Positions 32,893 through 41,684 of a DNA stretch of 64,000 bases are shown in pieces; position 1 is the first letter of the stretch, and every line of letters starts with the position of its first letter. This DNA comes from Bacteroidales bacterium (lineage in GTDB: Bacteria > Bacteroidota > Bacteroidia > Bacteroidales > Lentimicrobiaceae), in assembly GCA_016709025.1 (NCBI GenBank), contig JADJEQ010000006.1, forward strand, positions 186,001 through 250,000, given 5' to 3'. The position numbers and the translations under genes were made by a program. A model generated the notes under the pieces. The model saw only the letters and a program-made list of their open reading frames with translations. It did not search any database and was not told the DNA's origin.

Positions 32893-33660
32893 TCACTTCT
32901 CAAAAACGCCCATTCCAAACAAAGCAAAATCATACTTAACAGGGTCTTCCGGATCAAACCGGCGAAGTTGATTAGTGAGTTCAATCACTGCCTTCCAGTC
33001 ATTCTGCTTTCTTTCCAGTAGACCAAGTTTCCTGGCAACATTGCCAACATGCACATCGAGCGGGCAACAGAGCAGGGCAGGGGAGATGCTGTTCCATAAG
33101 CCGAAATCAACGCCATTTTTATCCTTGCGGACCATCCACCGAAGGAACATATTGATTCGCTTTGCAGTACTTCCGGAAGCAGGATTTGCCAGGTGCTTGG
33201 CAGAACGGTCCAGATGCGGGCTTTCCAGGAAAACCTGCCGAAAATTGCAGATGGCGCCGTAAACATCAGAATCACCCTGTTGTATACCAAACTGGAAAAC
33301 GGTTTCCATTCCACCGTGGTTCAGGTAGATATTCCGCAATGATTCAATGAAAAAGAGGCAATCATCGCCATTCAATGTGCGGTGAACGAAGCCTGAAACC
33401 CGTTTCAGATCCGTTACCCCTGCGTTCATCACGAAATCATAGGGAGCATTATCCATGATCTCCATTAATCTTAACCCATTTTTAACGATGGTAGTCCGTT
33501 GACCCCATGCAATGGTGGCTGCCAGAAATCCTGATATTTCAATGTCATTCCGGTTGCTGAACAGATGGGGAACGCTTACCGGATCAAAGGTTATGAATTC
33601 AGGGCGGTTGTAAAGTGCGGTCTTTTCTTCGAGCAGGGACTTTAAATCTGATGTGTTCAT
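32893..33660 (-). CDS. TIGR02757/DUF2400 family protein
   Basis: 255 aa, the normal length. Motifs FLAATIAWGQRTTIVKNG, FVHRTLNGDDCLFFIESL, ASGSTAKRINMFLRWMVR and CPLDVHVGNVARKLGL match this Bacteroidota/deep-branching family, which resembles DNA glycosylases with a helix-hairpin-helix (HhH-GPD) fold. Function is not established. A -7 box TAACTTTG (33665-33672) lies 4 bases before the ATG. The tandem array adjoins its stop. Confidence 0.88.
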   Translation of the reverse strand: MNTSDLKSLLEEKTALYNRPEFITFDPVSVPHLFSNRNDIEISGFLAATIAWGQRTTIVKNGLRLMEIMDNAPYDFVMNAGVTDLKRVSGFVHRTLNGDDCLFFIESLRNIYLNHGGMETVFQFGIQQGDSDVYGAICNFRQVFLESPHLDRSAKHLANPASGSTAKRINMFLRWMVRKDKNGVDFGLWNSISPALLCCPLDVHVGNVARKLGLLERKQNDWKAVIELTNQLRRFDPEDPVKYDFALFGMGVFEK

Positions 33661-33961
33661 CCGGCAAAGTTAAAGAATCTAATCCGGGAGCCTTGGTGAT
33701 TTCCCCGTTTATTCTGATGACCGGATTTTGATTTGAATTTTATTTGTACGAGTTTTGTTTTGGATTCAGTAGTAAAAATACAGAATGAAATAATAACCGG
33801 AATAAGGTTGAACCATATAAGTATAATTCATAAAATCCCTGGAAAATATGAGAGCAATTTCTAAGCCCCGGATTAATAAATATATGCCAGGAATACCATT
33901 GCTCATTTTATCTGGTATTATTCCTGCGAAATATGCAACTGACTAAACCCCTTGTTACATT
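33661..33961. other. Divergent intergenic region with a hairpin
   Basis: AT-rich. AGGAATACCA (33889-33898) pairs with TGGTATTATTCCT (33913-33925) with one bulged base, about 35 bp before the MtfA-like gene; it may be a regulatory hairpin. The -7 box for the left gene is at 33665-33672. Confidence 0.4.
33665..33672 (-). promoter_or_regulatory. -7 box directly before the TIGR02757 gene
   Basis: Minus strand TAACTTTG then CCGG then ATG, the same arrangement as before the thioredoxin gene. Confidence 0.4.
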
Positions 33962-34777
33962 ATGCAGCAAATAATTATATTTTTCCTGGTATTCTTTATC
34001 ATCATCGGAATTCAATCCTATGGGCTTCTGAAGTTTCTGATAACCGGAGATTACAACGACCGGTATCGTATCGGGAGGAAGCTACGCATGCTCCAGACAA
34101 TGACCGATGTTGTCCTGAACGAAAAGTACCGGTACTACAAGAGTCTATCCCCAAAAGGGAGGAATAAATTTCTGGCACGACTTAGCTATGTGCAGAATAA
34201 GGTGCAATTTACAGGTTATGAGGGCCTTGAAGTTACAGATGAAATGAAAAACTGTGTGTTGTTCGCTAAAATTCAGCTCACTTTCGGACTTAAACTCTTT
34301 CATTTCGAGAGGTTTAAAAAAATCATCCTTTATCCGGAGTCATTTTATTCCCGTTTCTTTAACAGAAACCTGCTGGGTCTTACTTCCGGTTTAGGTTTTA
34401 TCACATTATCGTGGGCCGATTTTCAGGAGGGTTACCTGGTTTCGAACGACAGATACAACCTTGGCCTGCATGAAATGGCCCATGCCTTGCGGCTTGAACT
34501 GATGGATTATGGAAGCGTTGATGAAACACTGCAACGCCTGAGCGATGAGATGGATAAGCTGGCCGAAGATGAGCAGCTTTTGGCCTCCCGTGGTGTGCCT
34601 TCCATCCTGCGCGATTACGCCTTTGTCAACAAGGAGGAATTTTTCTCGGTTTGCGTGGAGTATTTCTTTGAAGTGCCTGAAATACTGAATCAAAACAAAC
34701 CGGAACTGTTTGCTATGCTGTGCAGGATGCTGAACCAGAATCCGTTGAATACGACCTCTGATTACCGGGTAACATAG
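33962..34777 (+). CDS. MtfA-like zinc peptidase (M90 type), membrane anchored
   Basis: 271 aa. An N-terminal membrane helix (IIIFFLVFFIIIGIQSYGLL) precedes a helical domain and the zinc motif HEMAH (His170, Glu171, His174) in YNLGLHEMAHALRLE, with further conserved NKEEFFSVCVEYFFEVP, as in MtfA/DUF980 peptidases. E. coli MtfA binds the glucose-PTS repressor Mlc and has aminopeptidase activity; the partner here is unknown. The membrane anchor is unlike E. coli MtfA but frequent in Bacteroidota. Confidence 0.85.
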   Translation: MQQIIIFFLVFFIIIGIQSYGLLKFLITGDYNDRYRIGRKLRMLQTMTDVVLNEKYRYYKSLSPKGRNKFLARLSYVQNKVQFTGYEGLEVTDEMKNCVLFAKIQLTFGLKLFHFERFKKIILYPESFYSRFFNRNLLGLTSGLGFITLSWADFQEGYLVSNDRYNLGLHEMAHALRLELMDYGSVDETLQRLSDEMDKLAEDEQLLASRGVPSILRDYAFVNKEEFFSVCVEYFFEVPEILNQNKPELFAMLCRMLNQNPLNTTSDYRVT

Positions 34778-34854
34778 CATCATCCTTATATAATAGCAGG
34801 TAAGTACTTTTTGAGTTAAGAACAATCTTACTACGAACTCTTAATATTGATAGC

Positions 34855-35259
34855 ATGAGGACAACAATTTTTATTTCAACGTTCTATCTGCTTGGATTAA
34901 CGTTCAACATGCCAAATCCGGCTGCCTGGTATTGCAGGTACATGGGATATGATTGCGAAATCAGAAAGGATGACGCTGGAAACGAATATGGAGTATGTAT
35001 TTTTCCCGATGGTTCTGAATGCGAAGAATGGGAATTCTTCAGAGGAGAATGTGGACAAAAGTTTTCGTATTGCGAATTGATGGGATGCGATCTTATAATA
35101 AAACTTGTAACAGACGATGGTCAAACATATGACTTTCCGTTTTGCAGCTGTACTGACTCATCAGGTGTGGTTCAGGATATTCCCTTTACAGACTATATGG
35201 AACAAAATGGAGTTACTTTATGGTACGATCGTGAGGCAAGATTTGAAGGGAAAAAATAA
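34855..35259 (+). CDS. Exported Cys-rich DUF333 protein
   Basis: 134 aa, with a short hydrophobic leader and a DUF333 block (NPAAWYCRYMGYDCEIR ... VCIFPDGSECEEWEFFRGEC). About eleven cysteines, probably paired in disulphides after export. The C-terminal half (SYCELMGCDLIIKLVTDDGQTYDFPFCSC) adds a second small Cys-rich domain. DUF333 proteins are often putative haemolysins or lipoproteins by annotation only. Single gene, unknown role. Confidence 0.75.
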   Translation: MRTTIFISTFYLLGLTFNMPNPAAWYCRYMGYDCEIRKDDAGNEYGVCIFPDGSECEEWEFFRGECGQKFSYCELMGCDLIIKLVTDDGQTYDFPFCSCTDSSGVVQDIPFTDYMEQNGVTLWYDREARFEGKK

Positions 35260-35414
35260 AGTTTAAGCTGCAACTACAGCATTTTTTCTCATATTGTCTC
35301 GTTTTAACTGAAACGAACGATTTTAACGAAAGTATTACTTCTTCAGAGAAAGCAGAAATCCGGACGTCCAAAAAATTAAGACATTTACATACAAACTCGC
35401 AACCTATCCACAAA

Positions 35415-36602
35415 ATGAAACTGATAAAATTTTTATTTCTACTTTCCCTTACAACGCAGACGATTTTCGCTCAAAAATCGATCGTAAATGAATTTGCGGC
35501 CATCGACAAAAAAGCCCTGCTACTGCCCGATTCATTATCGAAGACTACCGAACTGATAGCAAGCTACATTACTTCCAACTTTACCACGGACAAAGACAAA
35601 TCAAGGGCAATTTTTATCTGGGTCGCTTCAAACATTCAATACGACATCGACAACATGTTTGCGATAAACTTCTACGAAAAAAAGGAAGACAAGATATCGA
35701 AGCCATTAAAGACCAGAAAGGGAATTTGTGAAAACTATGCTTCATTATTTACAGATATTTGCTTAAAATCAGGGTTGAAATCGTTTGTAATTGAAGGATA
35801 TACAAAACAAAACGGATTTAGCGACTATCTGCCCCATGCATGGAGCGCGGCGCTTATCGATACTTCCTGGTTCCTCTTCGACCCAACCTGGGGCTCCGGT
35901 TACATGAATAACGGAAAATTCTACACCAAAATTAACAACGACTATTATCTGGTAAGTCCGTCATCACTTATCAAATCTCACATCCCTTTTGACTATTTGT
36001 GGCAGTTTCTGAATTATCCGGTTACAAATCAGGAGTTTCTGGAAGGAAAGACGAAACAAAATGCAGACAGGCCGTTTTTTGACTTCAAAGACTCAATTCA
36101 GGTATATGAAAAACAAAGCCATGTCGACCAACTGATTTCTTCTGCGGTTCGGGTAGAAAAAAACGGCGTAAAAAACTCCCTGGTTTTCGACAGACTTCAG
36201 CATCTGAAATTAGAAATAGAGAATGACAGGCAAAATAAAACGGTAAACATATACAATTCAGCAGTTGCTGACTACAATGATGGAATAAATGGTTTCAACG
36301 ACTTTATTAATTACAGAAACAAACAATTTACACCATTGAAACCCGACCCGGAAATACAAAATATGATAGATGTTGCTGACAACAAACTAAAAGAAGCTAA
36401 AATCAAGCTGGGACAAATATCCAATCCCAATGCCAATACAGCGACCATGATACGACAACTGACTAAATCAATTGATGATGCTTTAAACCAGGTAGCTGAA
36501 CAACAGGACTGGCTGAAAGTTTATTTCAGCAAAGGCAAATCCGGCCGAAAATCTATGTTTTATGAGCGGAAGGTAAGCTGGTATGGAATACCTCTGAATT
36601 AG
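35415..36602 (+). CDS. Exported transglutaminase-like protein
   Basis: 395 aa with a signal peptide (about 20 residues, TIFAQ). Transglutaminase core with an intact triad: Cys105 in KGICENYASL, His141 in LPHAWSAAL and Asp156 in FDPTWG. This is the cyclic-peptidase-like branch found in envelope proteins of Bacteroidota. The C-terminal third (about 270-395) is helical and coiled-coil-like. Substrate unknown; unlike the DUF3857 pair at the window start it has no DUF3857 region. Confidence 0.85.
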   Translation: MKLIKFLFLLSLTTQTIFAQKSIVNEFAAIDKKALLLPDSLSKTTELIASYITSNFTTDKDKSRAIFIWVASNIQYDIDNMFAINFYEKKEDKISKPLKTRKGICENYASLFTDICLKSGLKSFVIEGYTKQNGFSDYLPHAWSAALIDTSWFLFDPTWGSGYMNNGKFYTKINNDYYLVSPSSLIKSHIPFDYLWQFLNYPVTNQEFLEGKTKQNADRPFFDFKDSIQVYEKQSHVDQLISSAVRVEKNGVKNSLVFDRLQHLKLEIENDRQNKTVNIYNSAVADYNDGINGFNDFINYRNKQFTPLKPDPEIQNMIDVADNKLKEAKIKLGQISNPNANTATMIRQLTKSIDDALNQVAEQQDWLKVYFSKGKSGRKSMFYERKVSWYGIPLN

Positions 36603-36761
36603 CCTGAAAAGATCAACTACTTCCAGTGATTTTTGACAAAAAAAACTTCACGCAAAAGTGTGTCAAGGGAAAGTTTACCATCAACCTGATTATCTCTTTT
36701 AAACTTATTGGCGTTCTACTCGTAATTATCACTTTGTTTTGCGTCCGCGTGATTCTTGCAA

Positions 36762-37230
36762 TTACGGACTATTGCTGCTTAACCTTATGTTCGAAAAGGC
36801 CCATTCCCCAAATCTGGTCGGTGTTTTCCGGAGCTGTGGCATCATGTGCGATTGATCAAAGTATCCGCAACAGTAAGCCAGTTCCGTGAGCGGAATATCC
36901 GGCTGTTTCTGTTTGTAAAGTGACTGAATCTGCTGTGCGCGGAACTGCTTGGGGGGGGGCGGTTGGTTTAGCAGGCTTCATTTATCTGCCATTAAATGAA
37001 TCGCTTGTTTCGGTTGGGGTCAGAAAAGCTCGGCAGGAGTTTAAAAAACATGCAGTGAAACGAAACGGAAACATCGAATCCTACCACGACGTAATAGCTC
37101 TTCAGGTGTCCGCTTGCGGCATGATTTGCCGGATCTTGTTTGGCGCTGTTCAAGTAGTGTTGTGAGCCTTGGAACAATCGCTGAATATCGGCTACCGGGA
37201 GCGATTCTATTGTCAGTATTGTTTGACAAA
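36762..37230 (-). pseudogene. Remnant of an AraC-family regulator
   Basis: On the minus strand 36950-36762 reads LTELAYCCGYFDQSHMM followed by a shortened RKTPTRF, the signature of the second AraC helix-turn-helix. Upstream on the same strand pieces of the first half (SCRKRTPEELLRR near 37100) occur in another frame, separated by frameshifts. A 9-G run at 36951-36959 and the poly-G tract nearby suggest either a decayed gene or poor sequence quality. No intact ORF. Confidence 0.45.
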
Positions 37231-37314
37231 GCCGGATAAAGGGGAGGGAAGTGCTACCTAAAACCCTGTGCTGAAATTGTTGTAATTTAAAATTCGATTG
37301 TTGCACGGGGAAGG

Positions 37315-37378
37315 GTGGGGGGGGGGGGTGGCGGGGGGGGGGGGGGGTGTGGGGGGGGGGGGGGGGGGGGGGGGGCGC
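37315..37378 (+). repeat. Poly-G tract
   Basis: About 64 bases of nearly pure G broken by single T, C or A, including a run of more than 20 G. It is unlike anything else in the window. Most likely an assembly or base-calling artefact at a low-quality or joined spot; a real G-quadruplex tract is the alternative. Confidence 0.9.
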
Positions 37379-37630
37379 ATCAATCTCCAGTTCAATTTCA
37401 GTACTTGTTGTAAAATTTCACTCCCTTTTAATCGGCGGCCGGAATTTCCACCTGCATTTTTCCATACGGATATTTAAAATTAATAACGGGACAAAAGGGC
37501 GGGAAGGATCTGGACATTCTGAATGCAAAATAAATTTCGGATTATGCTCTTTGGGCTGTGACATTTTTATTGAAACCCGCCTTAAAGGAAGGGCTTATTC
37601 TTTTGACAAAATTTAAACAGTCTCTTATTT

Positions 37631-38821
37631 TTAGAAAATAGTATAACCGAACAGAAACGAAAAACTCCGATATTCTGAATACCAGAATGATATTAATTCA
37701 CCTGGCATATGTCTGGGTATCATCGCCCTGAATTCAGCCAGAAACCTCCTGTTGTATTTATAGCCTATCCCGAAACCCAGGTTACTGCTTGATTTCATTT
37801 CTACCTGTAACGGGAAATTGTAATCAATATCCAGCTTAAGTGGGTAATTAAATGCGATAACTGCATTGACATATACATCAGATTTCTCAGACAAATACAT
37901 GTGGTAACGCACCCCAACCGGCAATTCGATAGATTTATAGTCAATGCTGGCTTTGAATACCATATTCTGACCTTCAGCAACGTAATAGAGATAACCCGGT
38001 TCTGCTGTCAAAGCCCATTTGTGTTTATTGAAAGGCAGGATATACTCCGCCTCCATTCCAAACTGAAAGGTCGCTTTATAATCAAAGTCAATAGTGTATG
38101 TAGAGGTATAATGGCCTATTACTTTAAATGCTGATAAATTGGATCCGGCTTTAAACGTCAGCTTGAAATAATCATATTTTGCCTTTTCTCCCAGATTAAT
38201 ATAATCTGCTTTATCGCACTCATTGAATCTGGTAACAACACTTATCAGGTCTTTTCTGAAATAGTTCAACTGGGCAAGTTCCTGCATTGAAACCGATTCA
38301 CAGCTCAGGTATTTCCACAATTGCTTCTGGAAATCCCTGTTGGTGCCAATTACCATATCCTTGGCCAGGAACTGTTTGTAAACCAGCTGTTCAATCGGGT
38401 AATTGTCAGATTCAATAAAGTACCTTTCCACATTATTAAACTGATATTCATACAAGCGGTGCTTTCCATCGACCAGAATCCTCAGGAATAACTGCTCCTC
38501 AAAAAAATCCGGTTCGCGATTATGACCCAATTCCTTGAACAGATCACTTGAACGGTCAATCTTTACCTTTTTCCTTACAAACCTGAGTTTATCATAAACT
38601 CCGAATTCACTTACTGAGTCAATACCAAGCAAGACCGATTGGCCTGCTGCCGTTGATTTATAATGAAAGTCCAATGGATAATCCGACCAGTTTTTATTCC
38701 TGATCAGCCCTTCGGTTCTCTCACCATTATTAGATATGTAATAGCCTTTCTCGTATAAAATTTGCGCATAAGTTGCTATTGACATGCAGAAAATCAATCC
38801 GATAATAAATGTCTTTTTCAT
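37631..38821 (-). CDS. Outer-membrane-like protein, paralogue A
   Basis: 396 aa from the ATG at 38821 (the frame is open to 38914 but MKKTFIIGLIFCMSIATYAQ is a clean signal peptide). An N-terminal domain (ILYEKGYYISNNGERTEGLI ... KKVKIDRSS) is followed by a C-terminal half with alternating strands ending FLFGYTIF, typical of a small beta-barrel. Equal in length and about co-linear with the next gene upstream, so they arose by tandem duplication. Family unknown; perhaps envelope stress or adhesion related. Confidence 0.75.
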   Translation of the reverse strand: MKKTFIIGLIFCMSIATYAQILYEKGYYISNNGERTEGLIRNKNWSDYPLDFHYKSTAAGQSVLLGIDSVSEFGVYDKLRFVRKKVKIDRSSDLFKELGHNREPDFFEEQLFLRILVDGKHRLYEYQFNNVERYFIESDNYPIEQLVYKQFLAKDMVIGTNRDFQKQLWKYLSCESVSMQELAQLNYFRKDLISVVTRFNECDKADYINLGEKAKYDYFKLTFKAGSNLSAFKVIGHYTSTYTIDFDYKATFQFGMEAEYILPFNKHKWALTAEPGYLYYVAEGQNMVFKASIDYKSIELPVGVRYHMYLSEKSDVYVNAVIAFNYPLKLDIDYNFPLQVEMKSSSNLGFGIGYKYNRRFLAEFRAMIPRHMPGELISFWYSEYRSFSFLFGYTIF

Positions 38822-38916
38822 TTCAGGCAGGAGTAAAAGATACAGAATCGAACGTTTTTGTGTTAAAAAGTTAAGCCCTCCCGGAGAATTCTTTGCTGGT
38901 TGTGTCCTTAACAAAA

Positions 38917-40107
38917 CTATAAAAATGTATATCCGAATATAAAAGAGTAGGAATTATAGTCAGTATACCAGAAATAATAATTTACCAGCAAATTCCGCAT
39001 GATTCCGGCCCTGAATTCCATACTGAACCTGTTTTTGAATTTATAACCAAGACCAAAGGCTGCACTCAAATTGGTGTTTATTTCAAGTCCCTGATATGAA
39101 TTGTAATTAATTTCAGAATTGAATGCATAATTGAACACTGCAGACCCATTGATAAAGACGCTTGAATTTTCTCCAAAAAAGAAATAGTGCCTTAATCCGA
39201 CCGGTAATTCAAACGAGTGGTAATTTAATTCAGCATTTGCCGATTGTGAGCTTCCCTCTCCCTCATAATATAGGAATCCCGGTTCAGCAATAATTGCCCA
39301 TTTATTTTTATTGAATGGCAAAATAAACTCAGTTTCAATGCCAAACTGAAATCCGGGCCTGGTTTCAAACTTCATTTCTTTATTCAGGATGTTTGAGTTT
39401 CCTATGGAGAGTGTGGTAATATTGAGCCCTGGCCTAAGCGTCAGATTGAAAAAATCATAACCTGATTTATTATTATACCTCACATACCCGGCGTTATCAC
39501 ACTCATTGAATTTTTCAAAAAGCCTGATCAGGGCTCTTCTTTCATAATCAGTGTTTTTAATCTCCGGCATTGTTATGGCATCGCATCTGAGGTGTAACCA
39601 GAGTTGTTTTCTGAAATCGTTGTTTGATGCAACCACTCTTTTCTCAGTGAGATAACTCTTAAAAATAAGTTGCTCAATAGCTGACTTGTCAGATTCAATA
39701 AAAAACCTCCTCAGATTACCATCCAGGTATTCATACAAACTGTGTTTACCCTCAATCAGCACCCTTAAGAAAAGCTGCTCTTCATTGAATACAGGTGCCC
39801 TTTCCAGGCTCAATTCATCGTTAAGTTCACTTGACCGGTCAATTTTGACGGTTTTCCTGATGTATCTTGACAGACCAATCACTCCGAATTCTGCAACTGA
39901 GTCCATTGTCATTTTAACAGGCTGATCTGTTTCAGTTTCGATAAAAAGAAAATCGGACGGATTGCTCTGCCAGTCGATATTTTTGATCAACCCTTCTGTT
40001 CTTTGACCTTCATTGTTTAAATAGTATCCTTTTTCATAGGTTATCTGAGAATAAATACTTGTGGATAAGATGAATAATAAAAAAATAAGCAATGGTTTTT
40101 TAAACAT
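38917..40107 (-). CDS. Outer-membrane-like protein, paralogue B
   Basis: 396 aa with a signal peptide (LLFILSTSIYSQ). Shares with its neighbour the phrases YEKGYYLNNEGQRTEGLIK, KTVKIDRSSELN, EEQLFLRVLIEGKHSLYEY, FIESD and FNECDNAGY, and a terminal barrel ending FIFGYTFL. The pair is separated by about 95 bp and both read leftwards. No recognised domain name; lengths being identical suggests constraint on the whole protein. Confidence 0.75.
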   Translation of the reverse strand: MFKKPLLIFLLFILSTSIYSQITYEKGYYLNNEGQRTEGLIKNIDWQSNPSDFLFIETETDQPVKMTMDSVAEFGVIGLSRYIRKTVKIDRSSELNDELSLERAPVFNEEQLFLRVLIEGKHSLYEYLDGNLRRFFIESDKSAIEQLIFKSYLTEKRVVASNNDFRKQLWLHLRCDAITMPEIKNTDYERRALIRLFEKFNECDNAGYVRYNNKSGYDFFNLTLRPGLNITTLSIGNSNILNKEMKFETRPGFQFGIETEFILPFNKNKWAIIAEPGFLYYEGEGSSQSANAELNYHSFELPVGLRHYFFFGENSSVFINGSAVFNYAFNSEINYNSYQGLEINTNLSAAFGLGYKFKNRFSMEFRAGIMRNLLVNYYFWYTDYNSYSFIFGYTFL

Positions 40108-40160
40108 GTTATTGGTTTCTTATTACAATAAATGAATGTATCCTGATATATGATATGGAA

Positions 40161-40190
40161 AACCTCCGGACAGAATCCGGAGGTTTTTGG
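40161..40190 (-). terminator. Terminator after korC
   Basis: AACCTCCGGA (40161-40170) and TCCGGAGGTT (40176-40185) form a perfect 10-bp stem with a 5-base loop and T-runs on both sides (TTTTT right, TTTT on the minus strand). It lies 27 bp after the korC stop. Confidence 0.88.
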
Positions 40191-40216
40191 TTGATTGGTG
40201 TGTGTGTAAGCGTAAT

Positions 40217-40771
40217 CTAATTCAATAAATGCACTGCTTTTACTATCTCTTTGCCTTTGGCAATGGCTTTTTCATTTTCCGGGATCATACCATGATGACG
40301 TTTTGGCAATGATTTCTCAAGACCTTTATGAATATATTCCGGCTGAACTATGGGTTTCAGTTTAAGATAGCCGCCAAGTACGACCATATTGAAAACCTTC
40401 GACAACCCGACCTTGGAAGCCTCATCGGCGGCTTCAATCGTGTATACATTGATGTCTTTGCGCGCCGGATGGCGGGTAATCCCGTTGGGATCATAAATAA
40501 GCAAACCTCCCGGTTTCACAGTTTTCTCGAATTTATCCATCGATTGCTGGTTAAGAATGATGGCGGTATCGAAAAAGTTAACGATGGGGGAGCTGATGCG
40601 CTCATCGCTGATGATGACAATCACATTGGCTGTTCCACCGCGCATTTCGGGTCCGTAGGATGGCATCCAGCTGACTTCCTTGTTTTCCATTACACCTGAA
40701 TACGCCAGGATTTTACCCATGGAAAGGACCCCTTGTCCGCCAAATCCTGCTATGATGATTTCTTCTGTCAT
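40217..40771 (-). CDS. korC: 2-oxoacid:ferredoxin oxidoreductase, gamma subunit
   Basis: 184 aa with the glycine-rich start IIAGFGGQGVLSMGKILA and EVSWMPSYGPEMRGGTAN, diagnostic of the gamma subunit. Part of the complex that oxidises a 2-oxoacid with CoA to acyl-CoA, CO2 and reduced ferredoxin in the cytoplasm. It follows korB after 131 bp, a gap larger than the others in the operon and containing an ACTTTGTACTTTTTACTT repeat. Substrate could be 2-oxoglutarate (kor) or branched-chain 2-oxoacids (vor). Confidence 0.9.
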   Translation of the reverse strand: MTEEIIIAGFGGQGVLSMGKILAYSGVMENKEVSWMPSYGPEMRGGTANVIVIISDERISSPIVNFFDTAIILNQQSMDKFEKTVKPGGLLIYDPNGITRHPARKDINVYTIEAADEASKVGLSKVFNMVVLGGYLKLKPIVQPEYIHKGLEKSLPKRHHGMIPENEKAIAKGKEIVKAVHLLN

Positions 40772-40862
40772 TGCTTGTATTTTTAAATTTTCATTACGCG
40801 GTATGCTGTTATTCCGGCATTTCCGAATTGGAATTCAGAAAAAGTATCGTCAGATAAGAATT

Positions 40863-40902
40863 CTAACTTTTTACTTTGTACTTTTTACTTTGTACTTGAT
40901 TT
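40863..40902. repeat. Short low-complexity tail after korB
   Basis: ACTTTTTACTTTGTACTT-type units end at the korB stop codon (40903). Same style as the tails at 7950-7977 and 54540-54893. Confidence 0.75.
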
Positions 40903-41679
40903 TCACTCTTCATTAACCTTGATATCGCCCAGCGGATAGTATGGAAACATATTCTCCACCATCCATTCGTTCGATTTCACAGGCGCCATTTTCCAGCCTG
41001 AGTTGCAGTTGGAAACGATTTCAACAAACGAAAGTCCCTTGTTAAGTTTCTGATTTTCAAAAGCTTTACGGATTGCCTTTTTTGTCCGTCGAACATTTGC
41101 AGGTGTGTGCACCGCCTGACGTGTAACATAGATTGTCCCTGGAAGCTGGGCAACAAGCTCAGTCATCTTCAGTGGATTACCCATCGTTGCAACATCCCGT
41201 CCGTAAGGCGAGGTGGAGGATTTCATGCCTGGAAGGGTTGTGGGAGCCATCTGGCCACCGGTCATCCCGTAGATCCCGTTGTTGATAAAGATAATTACGA
41301 TGTTTTCCCCGCGGTTGCATGCATGAATAGTTTCTGCAGTACCAATCGCAGCAAGATCACCATCACCCTGGTAGGTGAACACAAACTTTTCGGGGTGAAG
41401 TCGTTTAACAGCAGTTGCAACTGCCGGAGCGCGACCATGAGCGGCCTGCTGCATGTCGATGTTCATAAACTCATAAGCCAGTACTGAACAACCAACCGGT
41501 GCAATGCCGATTGTTTTGTCCTGGATTCCCATTTCATCCAGCACTTCCATCAAAATGCGGTGGGCAGTGCCGTGACCACAACCCGGACAATAGCTTAACG
41601 CCTTGTCGGTCATGAGGTCTGTTTTCTTATAGATCAGATTTTCCGGTTGCCGGATTTCTTCTTTGGTGATATTGGCCAT
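40903..41679 (-). CDS. korB: 2-oxoacid:ferredoxin oxidoreductase, beta (thiamine) subunit
   Basis: 258 aa. Thiamine-diphosphate site: YCPGCGHGTAHR at the start, YQGDGDLAAIGTAETIHA, and NNGIYGMTGGQMAPTT. No N-terminal ferredoxin insert. Forms the active site with KorA; 5 bp separates the two genes. Reaction as for korC. Confidence 0.93.
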   Translation of the reverse strand: MANITKEEIRQPENLIYKKTDLMTDKALSYCPGCGHGTAHRILMEVLDEMGIQDKTIGIAPVGCSVLAYEFMNIDMQQAAHGRAPAVATAVKRLHPEKFVFTYQGDGDLAAIGTAETIHACNRGENIVIIFINNGIYGMTGGQMAPTTLPGMKSSTSPYGRDVATMGNPLKMTELVAQLPGTIYVTRQAVHTPANVRRTKKAIRKAFENQKLNKGLSFVEIVSNCNSGWKMAPVKSNEWMVENMFPYYPLGDIKVNEE

Positions 41680-41684
41680 GATGA

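Larger units (their letters stand above)
36603..37630. other. Stretch without an intact gene
   Basis: About 1 kb with the AraC remnant (36762-37230), a 9-G run, the poly-G tract (37315-37378) and 250 bp before the next stop where I recognise nothing. ORFs of 80-105 aa across it have no family signature and are interrupted by G-runs. Confidence 0.5.

Noticed and set aside
37347..37616. 89-aa ORF with a poly-Gly start
   Set aside because: It begins in the poly-G tract and has no family signature.
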